A stretch of 64,000 nt of DNA from Pectobacterium sp013449375 (GCF_048593165.1 NZ_CP184271.1), one strand, 5' to 3'; positions 42,212 to 51,430 are shown, numbered from the stretch's first letter. Program-made: numbers and translations. Notes: generated by a model from the letters alone, not told the origin.

Positions 42212-43870
42212 CTACTTATGTTTGCTGACGGTTTTCTCCGCCAGAGCGGCTAAAGCGGGTTCCTGCCGAATGGCATCAGCGACAATCCCTGCCACAGCAA
42301 TAGCGCCTTTTTGCTGGAAATGGGTGGTATCTGGCTTGCTCAGGCTACCCGCCTGATCGCGATAGTAAGGATATTTTTTGGGATCGATCACCAGCCAGTA
42401 CTGTTTCCAGCTATCGCTGTTGCCCTGATTCGCCAGCGCGATAGTGGCAGGTTCTACATCCAGTAAAATCACTTTATTATCAGCAGCCGTATTCCTGATG
42501 GTCTGGCTGTAATCGCCGATAAAGGCATAACCATTTTCCGCGTTTTGCTTGGTGAAGTGACTATGTACCGCTGGCGTGCCGTTTTTCCCATCTGCTGTTT
42601 TTACTCGGGTAGTCGGGGTCAACAGAACCGGTGTGAGTTTGTGCTGACGGGCGAAAGTGATGTAGCGCTCCAGCGATGTTTGGAATGACATATCGGCTTT
42701 CCCTTGCGGCGCTTGCTTTTTCCCTGCGGCATCGTTCGGGTAAGTACACAGGTTAGCGACGTCCGCCGGACCACGTACCGCTTTCGCACTGTTGCAGTTT
42801 TGATCGTTGTGTCCCATTTGGATAAACAGGAAATCACCTTCCTTCATCAGTGGCTGCATCTGACGGAACCAGCCCTCGTAAAAATAGTCGCGTGAGCTAC
42901 GGCCTGCACGTGCGCCATTGACGACTTTTACACCGCTGTTTTTACTGAACTGCTGTTCAAAAACCTGACCCCATCCCATACGCGGGAAGCGCATTTTTTC
43001 ATAGGTTGCTGCGGTAGAGTCGCCGACGATGAAAATGCGGGTTTGCGCTTTCTGGATCGCGTCCAGACTCTGGCGGGCAGAACGATAATCCAGCGGTTCA
43101 TAATCGCCTTTATTATTCAGACCGACGATGGGATGGAATGTGCTGTCGGTCAGCACTGTATGGCCAGAATGGCCGGTGTCGTTGTGATAATTGCGGGTAT
43201 GGTTAATGACGTTGACGATTTTGGTGACCGCATCCTGCTGGGCCGCAGGGTAAGTCAGAGGATCGAAACGCTTGGGCGCGTTGACGCCTACCTGTTTTAA
43301 CGCGTCATTAAATCCTGCATGAAAATCGGCGTAGGCTGTTTTCCATGCTGCGGCGTCCAGTTTCGGTGATGCCGTGTCGTCCGTGAGCTGCTGTGGACCA
43401 ATGTAGCCTGCTGCCACCGCAATATCTGAGGTAATGCGGTCAGTCAGCGGGTTGATATTGGCGATATTTTCTTTTCCGTCATGCAATGTAGGCGCGACAG
43501 CGGACAAGCAAATGGCGCGAGGAATATTATTCAACAGGCAATTATTGCCGCCGGATTCGATGGCTAAAAGGCGTAACGGCGGCGTGAGGCCAGAGACATC
43601 GAGGTGATATTTTCCTTGCTCATCGGTCTGGGTCTGCCGCTTCTGACCTTGTTGGTCTCTGATAATGATGGTGGCAGGCAGGTGGATATCCCGTGCGGTC
43701 ACATTACCCGATAAACCGGTTTTTTCACCCAGGGTTGAACCCGACAGCCATTTCGCGCTCTCTGGCGCGGCGGTCTGGTGTGCAGCGGTGGGGGTTTTAG
43801 CGTGTACCAGTGTGAAAGGGGCGGAAAGTATCAGAGCTAAAGCTACACTTTCTGAAAAACGTTTTGCCAT
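42212..43870 (-). CDS. paeY: pectin acetylesterase PaeY
   Basis: 552 residues, as in Dickeya (551). A signal peptide (LILSAPFTLVHA) is followed by a carboxypeptidase-regulatory-like N-terminal domain (about 40-250). Next is an SGNH/CE12 rhamnogalacturonan acetylesterase domain with Ser in FIVGDSTAATY, the block III motif MGHNDQN, and the C-terminal DTTHF supplying catalytic Asp/His. It removes acetyl groups from pectin and works with PemA. In Dickeya the order is pelD-paeY-pemA; here the pectate lyase gene is absent upstream, where hmp lies instead. A KdgR-like box is 190 bp upstream. Confidence 0.92.
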   Translation of the reverse strand: MAKRFSESVALALILSAPFTLVHAKTPTAAHQTAAPESAKWLSGSTLGEKTGLSGNVTARDIHLPATIIIRDQQGQKRQTQTDEQGKYHLDVSGLTPPLRLLAIESGGNNCLLNNIPRAICLSAVAPTLHDGKENIANINPLTDRITSDIAVAAGYIGPQQLTDDTASPKLDAAAWKTAYADFHAGFNDALKQVGVNAPKRFDPLTYPAAQQDAVTKIVNVINHTRNYHNDTGHSGHTVLTDSTFHPIVGLNNKGDYEPLDYRSARQSLDAIQKAQTRIFIVGDSTAATYEKMRFPRMGWGQVFEQQFSKNSGVKVVNGARAGRSSRDYFYEGWFRQMQPLMKEGDFLFIQMGHNDQNCNSAKAVRGPADVANLCTYPNDAAGKKQAPQGKADMSFQTSLERYITFARQHKLTPVLLTPTTRVKTADGKNGTPAVHSHFTKQNAENGYAFIGDYSQTIRNTAADNKVILLDVEPATIALANQGNSDSWKQYWLVIDPKKYPYYRDQAGSLSKPDTTHFQQKGAIAVAGIVADAIRQEPALAALAEKTVSKHK

Positions 43871-44059
43871 GGTCAGACATATCCCTTGTTGGTTAGTCGA
43901 AAACGGTTAATGAACCTAGGCGTTATCAAAGGAAAGTCGCTGTTTTTTATCGTTCTTGTCACGGTCTTTAGAGAAACGTCGGGGCTTTATTGTGCACCCA
44001 AGCCGATTCAAGGGCGATGCTTAAACACAGGTTCTTTTATGAAATAACCATTCATTAAA

Positions 44060-44078
44060 AATGAAATATTATTTTAAT
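44060..44078 (-). promoter_or_regulatory. KdgR box before paeY-pemA
   Basis: AATGAAATATTATTTTAAT matches the reverse form of the KdgR operator (AATGAAAYRNYRTTTYATT) at 18 of 19 positions. KdgR represses pectinolysis genes until 2-keto-3-deoxygluconate accumulates. It lies in the 360-bp gap between paeY and hmp, where no other gene is seen; the gap is otherwise AT-rich promoter-like DNA. Confidence 0.75.
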
Positions 44079-44179
44079 AAGATGTGTTTTTTTGTGACCC
44101 ACCTCTTTTTTAGCAGATAGCTCGTGTATCAGCGCATAAAAGTGTGACCGATAAAGTATTTTTGGTAAGGGGGAAAATG

Positions 44180-44204
44180 AAAAAAGGCCGTAAGAGCGAC
44201 CTTT
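44180..44204 (-). terminator. hmp terminator
   Basis: On the minus strand AAAGGTCG and CGGCCTTT (plus 44197-44204 and 44183-44190) form an 8-bp stem with one G-U and a 6-base loop, followed by T-run (plus A-run 44180-44185). It is 26 bases past the hmp stop. Confidence 0.8.
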
Positions 44205-44229
44205 GGGTTTGATCCGTTATCAATGAAGG

Positions 44230-45420
44230 TTAGACAACTTTATGCGGACCAAAACATTCGTAATGTAGCTGTTCAACTGGGATATCCATTGCCAGCAGTT
44301 GCTGTGCAATAAACTGCATGAATACCACTGGGCCACACAGGTAATAGTGCATATCTGGCGTGGTTAACTCATCTCTTAGTGAAGCCAACTGCATCAATCC
44401 GCTGTGATGATAATCTTCGCCCGGACGATCGGCCTGCTGTGGTTCGCGATACCAGATGTGATGCTGGAACTGCGGCAATGAGTCTCCCGTTTGTTTGATT
44501 TCATCCGCAAACGCATGGGCCGTGCCGTTTTCTGCCGCGTGCAGCCATAACACCTTTGCCTGATGATCCTGCTGTTTGAGCGTATGCAGCATACCCAACA
44601 TAGGGGTTTGCCCCACGCCACCGGAAATCAGGGCAACGGGTGTGGAAGCAGGGAGGTCAAGGAAGAAGTCGCCGTGCGGTGCCGCCAGATGAATGATGTC
44701 GCCTTCGCGCGCGGTATCATGCAGATAGCCGGAAACGGTGCCCTGTGCTTCACGCTTCACTGCAATCCGGTAGGATTTTCCATTTGGCGCGTGCGTCAGA
44801 GAATATTGGCGAATTTCCTGATTGGCAAAACTGTCATGCTTGATGTAAACCGCCAGATACTGACCCGGTTGAAAATCAGCAATCGGCTGGCCGTCGGTAG
44901 GTTCCAGCGTGAAGCTGGTAATCACGGCGCTTTGCGGCTGCTTGTTCACAATACGGAAAGGTCGTACACCGCTCCAGCCGCCGTTTTTCGCTTCGGTGCT
45001 GCGGTAGATATCGCCTTCGCGCTGGATGAAAACATTCGCCAGCACGCCATAGGCTTTACCCCAGGCGTCCAGCACCGCTTGTCCTGGGCTAAACATTTCA
45101 TCCAGCGTTGCCAATAAGTGATTACCCACAATCTGATACTGATCGGCCTGAATGTTAAAGCTGGCGTGCTTCTGGGCGATACGCTCAACCGCAGGCAGCA
45201 GCGTGGCCAGATTTTCAATATTCGTCGCATAAGCACAGATGGCATTGAACAACGCTTCTCGTTGATCGCCATTGCGCTGGTTGCTCATGTTAAAAATATC
45301 TTTGAGCTCAGGGTTATGCGTAAACATGCGATCGTAAAAATGCGCGGTCAGTCTCGGGCCGGTTTCCGCCAGCAGAGGAATGGTTGATTTAACAATGGCG
45401 ATAGTTTGGTTATCCAGCAT
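44230..45420 (-). CDS. hmp: flavohaemoprotein Hmp (nitric oxide dioxygenase)
   Basis: 396 residues: an N-terminal globin (Tyr29 in AHFYDRMF on the distal side and proximal His in QKHASFN), an FAD-binding barrel with RQYSLT, and an NAD domain with GGVGQTPMLG. The enzyme turns NO and O2 into nitrate and protects against host nitric oxide; in Dickeya the homologue HmpX is needed for full virulence. It is divergent from glyA as in E. coli and has an NsrR-type site in front. Full length, no defects seen. Confidence 0.97.
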   Translation of the reverse strand: MLDNQTIAIVKSTIPLLAETGPRLTAHFYDRMFTHNPELKDIFNMSNQRNGDQREALFNAICAYATNIENLATLLPAVERIAQKHASFNIQADQYQIVGNHLLATLDEMFSPGQAVLDAWGKAYGVLANVFIQREGDIYRSTEAKNGGWSGVRPFRIVNKQPQSAVITSFTLEPTDGQPIADFQPGQYLAVYIKHDSFANQEIRQYSLTHAPNGKSYRIAVKREAQGTVSGYLHDTAREGDIIHLAAPHGDFFLDLPASTPVALISGGVGQTPMLGMLHTLKQQDHQAKVLWLHAAENGTAHAFADEIKQTGDSLPQFQHHIWYREPQQADRPGEDYHHSGLMQLASLRDELTTPDMHYYLCGPVVFMQFIAQQLLAMDIPVEQLHYECFGPHKVV

Positions 45421-45450
45421 GGTGACTCCTGATTTATTGGTATGGTTTAT

Positions 45451-45473
45451 AAGTTGTATTTTTAATGCATCTT
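45451..45473 (-). promoter_or_regulatory. NsrR operator before hmp
   Basis: A 23-bp imperfect palindrome from AAGTTGTATT to TGCATCTT. It agrees with the NsrR consensus (AAGATGCATTT-N-AAATGCATCTT) at about 20 of 23 positions. It is 31 bases upstream of the hmp start, the normal place for NO-responsive repression. Confidence 0.85.
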
Positions 45474-45630
45474 ATTGGGTTTGTCCGTCACTGTAAATTA
45501 CCTTTTTAGTGGTAGGGCTTTTTTAGGTGGGAGCTAAAGGGAATAACATGAAGAAAGAGCAGGTTGAAAATGAAGAAAAATCCGTTGACCATCGTGCAGC
45601 TCATATTTGCTGAAGCCTTGCGCTGCCTGT

Positions 45631-45646
45631 AGCTAATCGTTTGCGT
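45631..45646 (+). promoter_or_regulatory. PurR-like box upstream of glyA
   Basis: AGCTAATCGTTTGCGT is close to the purine repressor box I recall for E. coli glyA, where PurR controls one-carbon supply. The right half (CGTTTGCGT) is perfect; the left half is degenerate. It is 137 bases before the glyA start. MetR sites expected in this region could not be identified by eye. Confidence 0.6.
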
Positions 45647-45782
45647 AAAAACCTCTGTCAAGACCTATCTTCATTAGGGAAAAACGGTTTACACTATACG
45701 CCATTCCCCAAAAGGGTAGCCCAATTCCCAAATGGGTCATTAATTCCCAGTATATTTATGTTAGCTGAGTCAGGAGATCCGG

Positions 45783-47036
45783 ATGTTAAAGCGTGAAATG
45801 AACATTGCCGATTATGATGCCGACCTGTGGCAAGCAATGGAGCAAGAAGTGGTGCGTCAGGAAGAGCACATTGAACTGATTGCGTCAGAAAACTACACCA
45901 GCCCACGCGTTATGCAGGCTCAAGGCTCTCAGCTGACGAATAAGTATGCTGAAGGTTATCCAGGCAAACGTTACTACGGCGGCTGTGAGTATGTTGACGT
46001 GGTTGAACAACTGGCTATCGATCGTGCGAAAGCGCTGTTCGGTGCCGATTATGCCAACGTACAACCGCACTCTGGTTCCCAGGCTAACTTTGCCGTTTAC
46101 ACCGCGCTGCTGCAACCGGGCGACACCATTCTGGGTATGAACCTGGCGCACGGTGGTCACCTAACGCACGGTTCTCCGGTTAACCTGTCAGGCAAACTGT
46201 ATAAAGTTATTCCTTACGGTATTGATGAAAGCGGCAAAATCGACTACGACGAAATGGCGGAACTGGCACGTACGCACAAGCCAAAAATGATCGTCGGTGG
46301 TTTCTCTGCTTACTCTGGCGTGGTTGACTGGGCCAAGATGCGTGAAATCGCTGACAGCATCGGCGCTTACCTGTTTGTCGATATGGCACACGTTGCCGGT
46401 CTGATTGCCGCCGATGTTTACCCTAACCCGGTTCCTCATGCTCACATCGTGACCACGACGACGCACAAAACGCTGGCTGGCCCACGCGGTGGCCTGATTC
46501 TGGCGAAAGGCGGTGACGAAGAGCTGTACAAAAAGCTGAACTCTGCTGTTTTCCCTGGTGGTCAGGGTGGCCCATTGATGCACGTTATCGCAGGTAAAGC
46601 GGTTGCGCTGAAAGAAGCGATGGAGCCTGAATTCAAGGTGTATCAGCAGCAGGTCGCGAAAAACGCGAAAGCGATGGTTGAAGTCTTCCTGTCACGTGGT
46701 TTCAACGTCGTTTCTGGCGGAACCAGCAACCACCTGTTCCTGCTGGATCTGGTTAGCAAAAACCTGACTGGTAAAGAGGCTGATGCTGCACTGGGTCGTG
46801 CGAATATCACCGTGAACAAAAACAGCGTGCCTAACGATCCGAAGAGCCCGTTCGTGACTTCCGGTATCCGTATTGGTACACCGGCGGCAACCCGTCGCGG
46901 CTTTAAAGAAGCGGAAGTGCGTGAGCTGGCTGGCTGGATCTGTGATGTGTTGGACAACATCAACGACGAAGCGACCATTGAGCGCGTGAAACAGAAAGTG
47001 CTGGATATCTGCGCTCGCTTCCCAGTTTACGCATAA
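45783..47036 (+). CDS. glyA: serine hydroxymethyltransferase GlyA
   Basis: 417 residues as in E. coli. The PLP-binding lysine lies in TTTTHKTLAGPRGG, and the YAEGYPGKRYYGG segment forms the substrate site. It interconverts serine and glycine and charges tetrahydrofolate with one-carbon units. Start ATG 45783 follows CAGGAG. A PurR-like box is in the leader and a strong terminator follows. No sign of anything unusual in the coding region. Confidence 0.98.
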   Translation: MLKREMNIADYDADLWQAMEQEVVRQEEHIELIASENYTSPRVMQAQGSQLTNKYAEGYPGKRYYGGCEYVDVVEQLAIDRAKALFGADYANVQPHSGSQANFAVYTALLQPGDTILGMNLAHGGHLTHGSPVNLSGKLYKVIPYGIDESGKIDYDEMAELARTHKPKMIVGGFSAYSGVVDWAKMREIADSIGAYLFVDMAHVAGLIAADVYPNPVPHAHIVTTTTHKTLAGPRGGLILAKGGDEELYKKLNSAVFPGGQGGPLMHVIAGKAVALKEAMEPEFKVYQQQVAKNAKAMVEVFLSRGFNVVSGGTSNHLFLLDLVSKNLTGKEADAALGRANITVNKNSVPNDPKSPFVTSGIRIGTPAATRRGFKEAEVRELAGWICDVLDNINDEATIERVKQKVLDICARFPVYA

Positions 47037-47076
47037 TTCGGTCGTTTCTCTGACATCACTGTCGGAACGCGTCCTG

Positions 47077-47104
47077 AACGCCAGCCTGTGTGCTGGCGTT
47101 TTTT
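47077..47104 (+). terminator. glyA terminator
   Basis: AACGCCAGC (47077-47085) pairs with GCTGGCGTT (47092-47100) around a 6-base loop, with T-run to 47104. Confidence 0.9.
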
Positions 47105-47255
47105 ATGGCGGCCATCCCTGGCCTCCACCTTACGGGCCGTCGCATGCTCTCTGACAGAGTAATCGGCAAAAAAGAGTAACCAGTAAAGAAACATCGCATT
47201 TGCGACGGTTCGCAGGATGGTGAACGGGAGTCTTCGCCATCGAAAGGGAGACATC

Positions 47256-48416
47256 ATGGTTTTGCAATCGACGCGCTGGTTGGCGCTGAGCTATTTCACC
47301 TACTTTTTTTGCTATGGCGTTTTCCTGCCATTTTGGGGGGGATGGCTGAAAGGCGAGGGGCTGTCCGCCGAGTCGATCGGGATGCTGCTGGGAGCGGGGC
47401 TGGTGGCGCGTTTTGTCGGCAGTCTGGTTATCACGCCCAGCGTAAAAGATCCGTCCAAATTGATTACAGTATTACGCGGGCTAGCGTTGCTGTCACTGGC
47501 GTTAGTTGTCGGTTTCTGGCTGGGAAATGCCTGGCTGTGGCTGATGATCGTGATGATTGGGTTTAACCTGTTTTTCGCGCCGCTGGTGCCGCTGACCGAT
47601 GCATTAGCCGCGACTTGGCAGCGGCAGGTCGTGATGGATTACGGCAAGGTGCGGGTTTGGGGCTCGATCGCGTTTGTCATCGCTTCTGCGGCGACGGGCG
47701 AACTGGTTGCCATCTGGGGACACCCCGCGATTTTGGCCATTCTCAGCGCGGGGCTGGTTGTCATGCTGTTAGGTATGCTGCTTCGCCCCAGCGTGATGCC
47801 GCAAGCGGCAGCGTCAACCGCGCAGTCGGTTAGCGTCACGCCGTGGAAACGATTGCTGACCGAACCCGCGGTATGGCGCTTCCTGCTTTGCGTATCCCTG
47901 CTACAGGGCGCACACGCGGCTTACTATGGTTTCAGCGTTATTTATTGGCAAGATTCGGGCTATTCCGCCTCGATCATCGGTTATCTCTGGTCGTTAGGCG
48001 TGGTCGCGGAAATTATCATCTTTACCTTCAGCCAGCGTCTATTCCGACGCTGGAGCGCCAGACAGCTTCTGTTGCTCTCTGCCGTGTGTGGTGTGGTGCG
48101 CTGGGGGTTAATGGGCTTGACGGTGGCTCTGCCGTGGCTGATTGTGATACAGATATTGCACTGTGGCACGTTCACCGTGTGCCATCTGGCTGCTATGCGC
48201 TTTATCGCCGCGCGTTCCGGTGGTGACATCCTGCGGCTACAGGCGGTGTATTCCGCGTTGGCAATGGGGGGAAGCATCGCGGTGATGACGATGGTATCCG
48301 GTTTCCTGTTTGAACATTTACAGGGCGGTACGTTCTGGGTGATGGCGCTGCTGGCGGTGCCAGCACTGTTTATCCGCCCTTCCGTCAGTCACCGTGCCGC
48401 AGTCGAAAAGGTCTAA
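47256..48416 (+). CDS. hcaT: MFS transporter HcaT (3-phenylpropionate permease family)
   Basis: About 386 residues and some twelve hydrophobic helices. The start MVLQSTRWLALSYFTYFF and motifs DYGKVRVWGS and LLQGAHAAYYGFSVIYW closely match E. coli HcaT (YfhS). HcaT imports 3-phenylpropionate, but that substrate is not proven and no hca degradation genes are here. ATG 47256 follows AAAGGGAG; an in-frame start at 47217 would add 13 residues with no support. The 220-bp gap behind glyA has the glyA terminator and no other feature I can name. Confidence 0.9.
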   Translation: MVLQSTRWLALSYFTYFFCYGVFLPFWGGWLKGEGLSAESIGMLLGAGLVARFVGSLVITPSVKDPSKLITVLRGLALLSLALVVGFWLGNAWLWLMIVMIGFNLFFAPLVPLTDALAATWQRQVVMDYGKVRVWGSIAFVIASAATGELVAIWGHPAILAILSAGLVVMLLGMLLRPSVMPQAAASTAQSVSVTPWKRLLTEPAVWRFLLCVSLLQGAHAAYYGFSVIYWQDSGYSASIIGYLWSLGVVAEIIIFTFSQRLFRRWSARQLLLLSAVCGVVRWGLMGLTVALPWLIVIQILHCGTFTVCHLAAMRFIAARSGGDILRLQAVYSALAMGGSIAVMTMVSGFLFEHLQGGTFWVMALLAVPALFIRPSVSHRAAVEKV

Positions 48417-48460
48417 TAAAGTGGTATCTACTGTGAAGATAACGTCGTGTGGTAAAGATA

Positions 48461-49120
48461 ATGTTACATTATAACGCTTTGAAACGCGGGTGCGGACGGA
48501 TAACGTTGCTGATGGCAGGTTTGGCATTCGGCCAACCCGTTTTCGCTCACCCACACAGTTTTATTGATATGCAGACCACAGTTGAGAGCCAGAACGACCA
48601 CATCACCGGTTTACGTATGCAATGGACAATGGATCCCATCACGTCGGCCGATTTGCTGTATGACGCAGGAAAGGCGAAAGCGGATTCTGAAATCTGGAAG
48701 AAACTGGCGGCTGAAGTGATGGCTAATGTCTGGGGGCAGCACTATTTTACTGATATCTATCGTGATGGCCAGCCCGTGAAATATACGCCGCTGCCAACCG
48801 AGTATCACCTTTCCCGCAAAGGTAATCAGGCGGTACTGGAATTTGTACTGCCGTTGGCACATCCACAGCCGCTGGCCGGAAAACCTTTACTGATTTCTAC
48901 TTACGATCCTACCTATTTTGTCGATATGTCCTATCAGAACGACAAGGCTGTGAAGCTCGCGCCTGAGTTAGCCTCGCGCTGTAAAACCACGCTCGTCACA
49001 CCAGAACCTAACGCTGACCTGCAATCCTATGCGTTATCGCTGGATAAGAACGATACGCCGGACGAAGATATGGAGCTGGGTAAACAGTTTGCACAGCGGG
49101 TGACGTTGCAATGTCAGTGA
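48461..49120 (+). CDS. zevA: DUF1007 periplasmic protein, ZevA-like zinc importer subunit
   Basis: About 219 residues with a signal peptide ending near PVFAHPHSF, so that the mature protein starts with a His-rich HPHSF motif, a likely metal ligand. The family (DUF1007) is the soluble partner of NicO-type permeases; the Haemophilus pair is called ZevAB and helps zinc uptake. The stop overlaps the next gene's ATG region by ten bases, so both are coupled. The start may be ATG 48461 or GTG 48449 (same frame). A Zur-like palindrome lies across the start codon. Confidence 0.75.
   Translation: MLHYNALKRGCGRITLLMAGLAFGQPVFAHPHSFIDMQTTVESQNDHITGLRMQWTMDPITSADLLYDAGKAKADSEIWKKLAAEVMANVWGQHYFTDIYRDGQPVKYTPLPTEYHLSRKGNQAVLEFVLPLAHPQPLAGKPLLISTYDPTYFVDMSYQNDKAVKLAPELASRCKTTLVTPEPNADLQSYALSLDKNDTPDEDMELGKQFAQRVTLQCQ
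48463..48475 (+). promoter_or_regulatory. possible Zur-type operator at zevA start
   Basis: GTTACATTATAAC differs at one base from the Zur core GTTATA-N-TATAAC. Flanking bases extend the palindrome only partly. It overlaps the proposed start codon region, which is unusual; the idea is supported by the zinc-import role of the genes behind it, not by any direct proof. Confidence 0.4.
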
Positions 49121-50184
49121 ACCTCGGTTCGCTGCCGCGCCGGCGTCCGCTGTTGAGTCGGCTGCGCGATTTGTGGCCGCTATGGCTGTTTTTGGTACTG
49201 TTGGCTTCGGCGCTGCATTACATCGTAGGGTACTGGCCGCAACTCGTGCTGCAAAGCGCGATTTGGCAGAAATCGCTGCATCAGCAAATGTCGCACCTGT
49301 TGCAAATGGTGGAACAGCAGCCGCATCAGGCGGGGCTGAGTCTGATGATGTTCAGCCTAATCTATGGTGTACTCCATGCCGTCGGGCCGGGGCACGGTAA
49401 AGTGGTCATCATGACCTATCTGGCGACCCACCCGTCGAAGCTCAAAAGTAGCCTGAAGTTGACGCTTGCGGCGTCGCTGGTTCAGGGGCTGATGGCTGTG
49501 GCGCTGGTGACCGTGGTATTAGGGATCTTGCAGCTATCCAGCCGAACGTTGCACAACAGCAGTTTTTGGATGGAAAAAGGGAGCTTTGTGCTGGTCGCGG
49601 GACTGGGGTTACTGCTCTGTTTTCGTGCGTTAAAACAGCTGTCTACCATCCTCGTACAGCAGCCTAAACCTGCGACTATTTTGCGTGTCACTCAGCTTAA
49701 CGTACCAACGGATAGACGTATGAGGCTTCGCCCTACGCCCGTTCTATCCCATTCTTTGCATCAGCACGATGCCGACTGTGGCTGCGGGCACCGCCATCTT
49801 CCGAGCAATAAGGAGCTTGAGCGCGATAGCCGTTGGCGCACGCGTCTGATGATTGTGCTGGCGATGGGAATGCGCCCCTGTTCAGGCGCTATTCTGGTGC
49901 TGCTTTTCTCTAAAGTGCTCGGCGTGTATTGGTGGGGCGTCGCCTCTGCGCTGGTGATGGCAGGCGGAACGGCGATCACCATCTCGGCGCTGGCCGTATT
50001 GGTTTTTTACTGCCGCCGTATCGTTGAGCGTTTAGGTGCAAATCGGGCATCGCCCGTATGGCAGCGTGCGACGTTTTCTCTTCTGGCATTTGCCGGCGGG
50101 CTGATTTTGGTTGGCTCCGGCGTCCTGCTTTACCTCAGCGCACAGCCTGCGATGATGGGCGGTATTCGGCCATTCTCCGGCTAA
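49111..50184 (+). CDS. zevB: NicO-family metal permease, ZevB-like
   Basis: 357 residues with six to seven membrane segments. Signature motifs: HAVGPGHGKVV in the second helix and MGMRPCSGAI later, as in NicO/RcnA transporters. A cytoplasmic His/Cys-rich loop (HQHDADCGCGHRH, about 210-222) is a probable metal-binding segment. With the DUF1007 protein upstream it forms a ZevAB-like importer for zinc; nickel or cobalt export as in RcnA is the main alternative, but RcnA lacks a DUF1007 partner. ATG 49111 overlaps zevA by ten bases. Confidence 0.78.
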   Translation: MSVNLGSLPRRRPLLSRLRDLWPLWLFLVLLASALHYIVGYWPQLVLQSAIWQKSLHQQMSHLLQMVEQQPHQAGLSLMMFSLIYGVLHAVGPGHGKVVIMTYLATHPSKLKSSLKLTLAASLVQGLMAVALVTVVLGILQLSSRTLHNSSFWMEKGSFVLVAGLGLLLCFRALKQLSTILVQQPKPATILRVTQLNVPTDRRMRLRPTPVLSHSLHQHDADCGCGHRHLPSNKELERDSRWRTRLMIVLAMGMRPCSGAILVLLFSKVLGVYWWGVASALVMAGGTAITISALAVLVFYCRRIVERLGANRASPVWQRATFSLLAFAGGLILVGSGVLLYLSAQPAMMGGIRPFSG

Positions 50185-50251
50185 TTTTACCTTTTATTAA
50201 CCTCGCGCTAAAAACTCATTGCTTCCGATAATCACGGCAGGATATCATTTC

Positions 50252-50270
50252 AATAATGATAACTATTATC
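50252..50270 (+). promoter_or_regulatory. Fur box before the 50.3-kb binding protein
   Basis: AATAATGATAACTATTATC agrees with the Fur consensus (GATAATGATAATCATTATC) at 16 of 19 positions. It ends 32 bases before the start codon. Expression in iron starvation is expected. Confidence 0.85.
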
Positions 50271-50302
50271 ACTTATAACCATAATTGTAGAAGGGAATAA
50301 TA

Positions 50303-51430
50303 ATGAAAAAATGGCTGTTCTCAGTCGTTGTTCTGTTGGGGCTGAGTGCGAGTGCTGTCGCGAGCGCTAACCCGATTGTTATTGAAGATGTTAGTGGCAG
50401 GAAGGTAGAAATTAAATCTGAAGTGAAGCGGATTATTTTGGGTGAAGGTCGACAGATTTATCTGCTCGCTGCCTTTGATACCGAGGCTCCGTTCCAGCGC
50501 GTGGTTGGCTGGCGTGATGATCTGCCAAAAGCGGATTACGACGGCTATCTGGCTTATGAAAAACAATACCCAGAAATTAAAAAGCTGCCGACCTTTGGTG
50601 GAGCGAAAGACGGTACTTTCAACGTCGAGCAGGCGTTGACGCTGAAACCGGATTTGGTGCTGATGAATCTGGAGTCAAAAGCGGCAACAGATGAAGGCAA
50701 ATTGATCGAGAAACTCAATTCGCTGGGTATTCCGGTCGTGTTTATCGATTTCCGCGAGAAGCCGTTTGAGAACGCGGAGAAAAGCATTCACATCATGGGC
50801 CAACTGGTGGGCAAGCCACAGCGTGCGGACGAGATTATTAAATTCCGTCGTGAGCAAATTGAGCTGGTTACCGATCGGTTGAAGAACTATCAGGGCCCAC
50901 GTCCGAAAGTAATGATCGACCGCGCAGGCGGCTATGATGAAGAATGCTGCATGTCATTCGGTGATGAGAACTTTGGCCGTATGGTTGAGGCTGCTGGCGG
51001 TGACAACATTGCCAAGAACATCATCCCTGGCACGTTTGGTACGCTGAACCCAGAACAGATTATCAGCTCGCGTCCGGATGTGGTGGTGGTGACAGGGGCG
51101 AACTGGAAAAACTACAACACGGCGAATGGTTGGGTTGGCGTTGGGCCAGGAGCCGATCAGAAAGAAGCGCTGCAACGCCTGCAAAAACTGATGGAACGTT
51201 CTGCATTTAAAACGCTACCTGTTGCGACCAATGGCAATGCTCATGCAATCTGGCATCAGTTCTATGACAGCCCATATCAGTTTGTAGCGATTCAGGTATT
51301 AGCAAAATGGATGCACCCGGAGCTGTTTAAGGATATCGATCCTGACGCGACGTTCCGTACCTTCCATGAGAAGTTCCTGCCGCTGCCGTATCAACCAGGT
51401 TACTGGGTTACGCTGCCAGCGAAGCAGTAA
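50303..51430 (+). CDS. periplasmic iron-type ABC substrate-binding protein (orphan)
   Basis: 375 residues with a signal peptide ending AVASA and the class III (Peripla_BP_2, FecB/BtuF-like) fold: an early IEDVSGRKVEI strand, the RIILGEGRQ motif, and the long linker helix near 165-200. Two adjacent cysteines (C215-C216) sit in DEECCMSFGDE. No permease or ATPase follows. It is paralogous with the binding protein at 55535 (same layout, same CC pair two residues shifted), so it may deliver a related ligand to that transporter. Fur box and a terminator bound it. Ligand unknown; an iron chelate is likely. Confidence 0.8.
   Translation: MKKWLFSVVVLLGLSASAVASANPIVIEDVSGRKVEIKSEVKRIILGEGRQIYLLAAFDTEAPFQRVVGWRDDLPKADYDGYLAYEKQYPEIKKLPTFGGAKDGTFNVEQALTLKPDLVLMNLESKAATDEGKLIEKLNSLGIPVVFIDFREKPFENAEKSIHIMGQLVGKPQRADEIIKFRREQIELVTDRLKNYQGPRPKVMIDRAGGYDEECCMSFGDENFGRMVEAAGGDNIAKNIIPGTFGTLNPEQIISSRPDVVVVTGANWKNYNTANGWVGVGPGADQKEALQRLQKLMERSAFKTLPVATNGNAHAIWHQFYDSPYQFVAIQVLAKWMHPELFKDIDPDATFRTFHEKFLPLPYQPGYWVTLPAKQ

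Noticed and set aside
45480..45782. Glycine riboswitch before glyA
   Set aside because: The conserved glycine-aptamer motifs are not seen; a PurR-like box and short hairpins explain the leader better.
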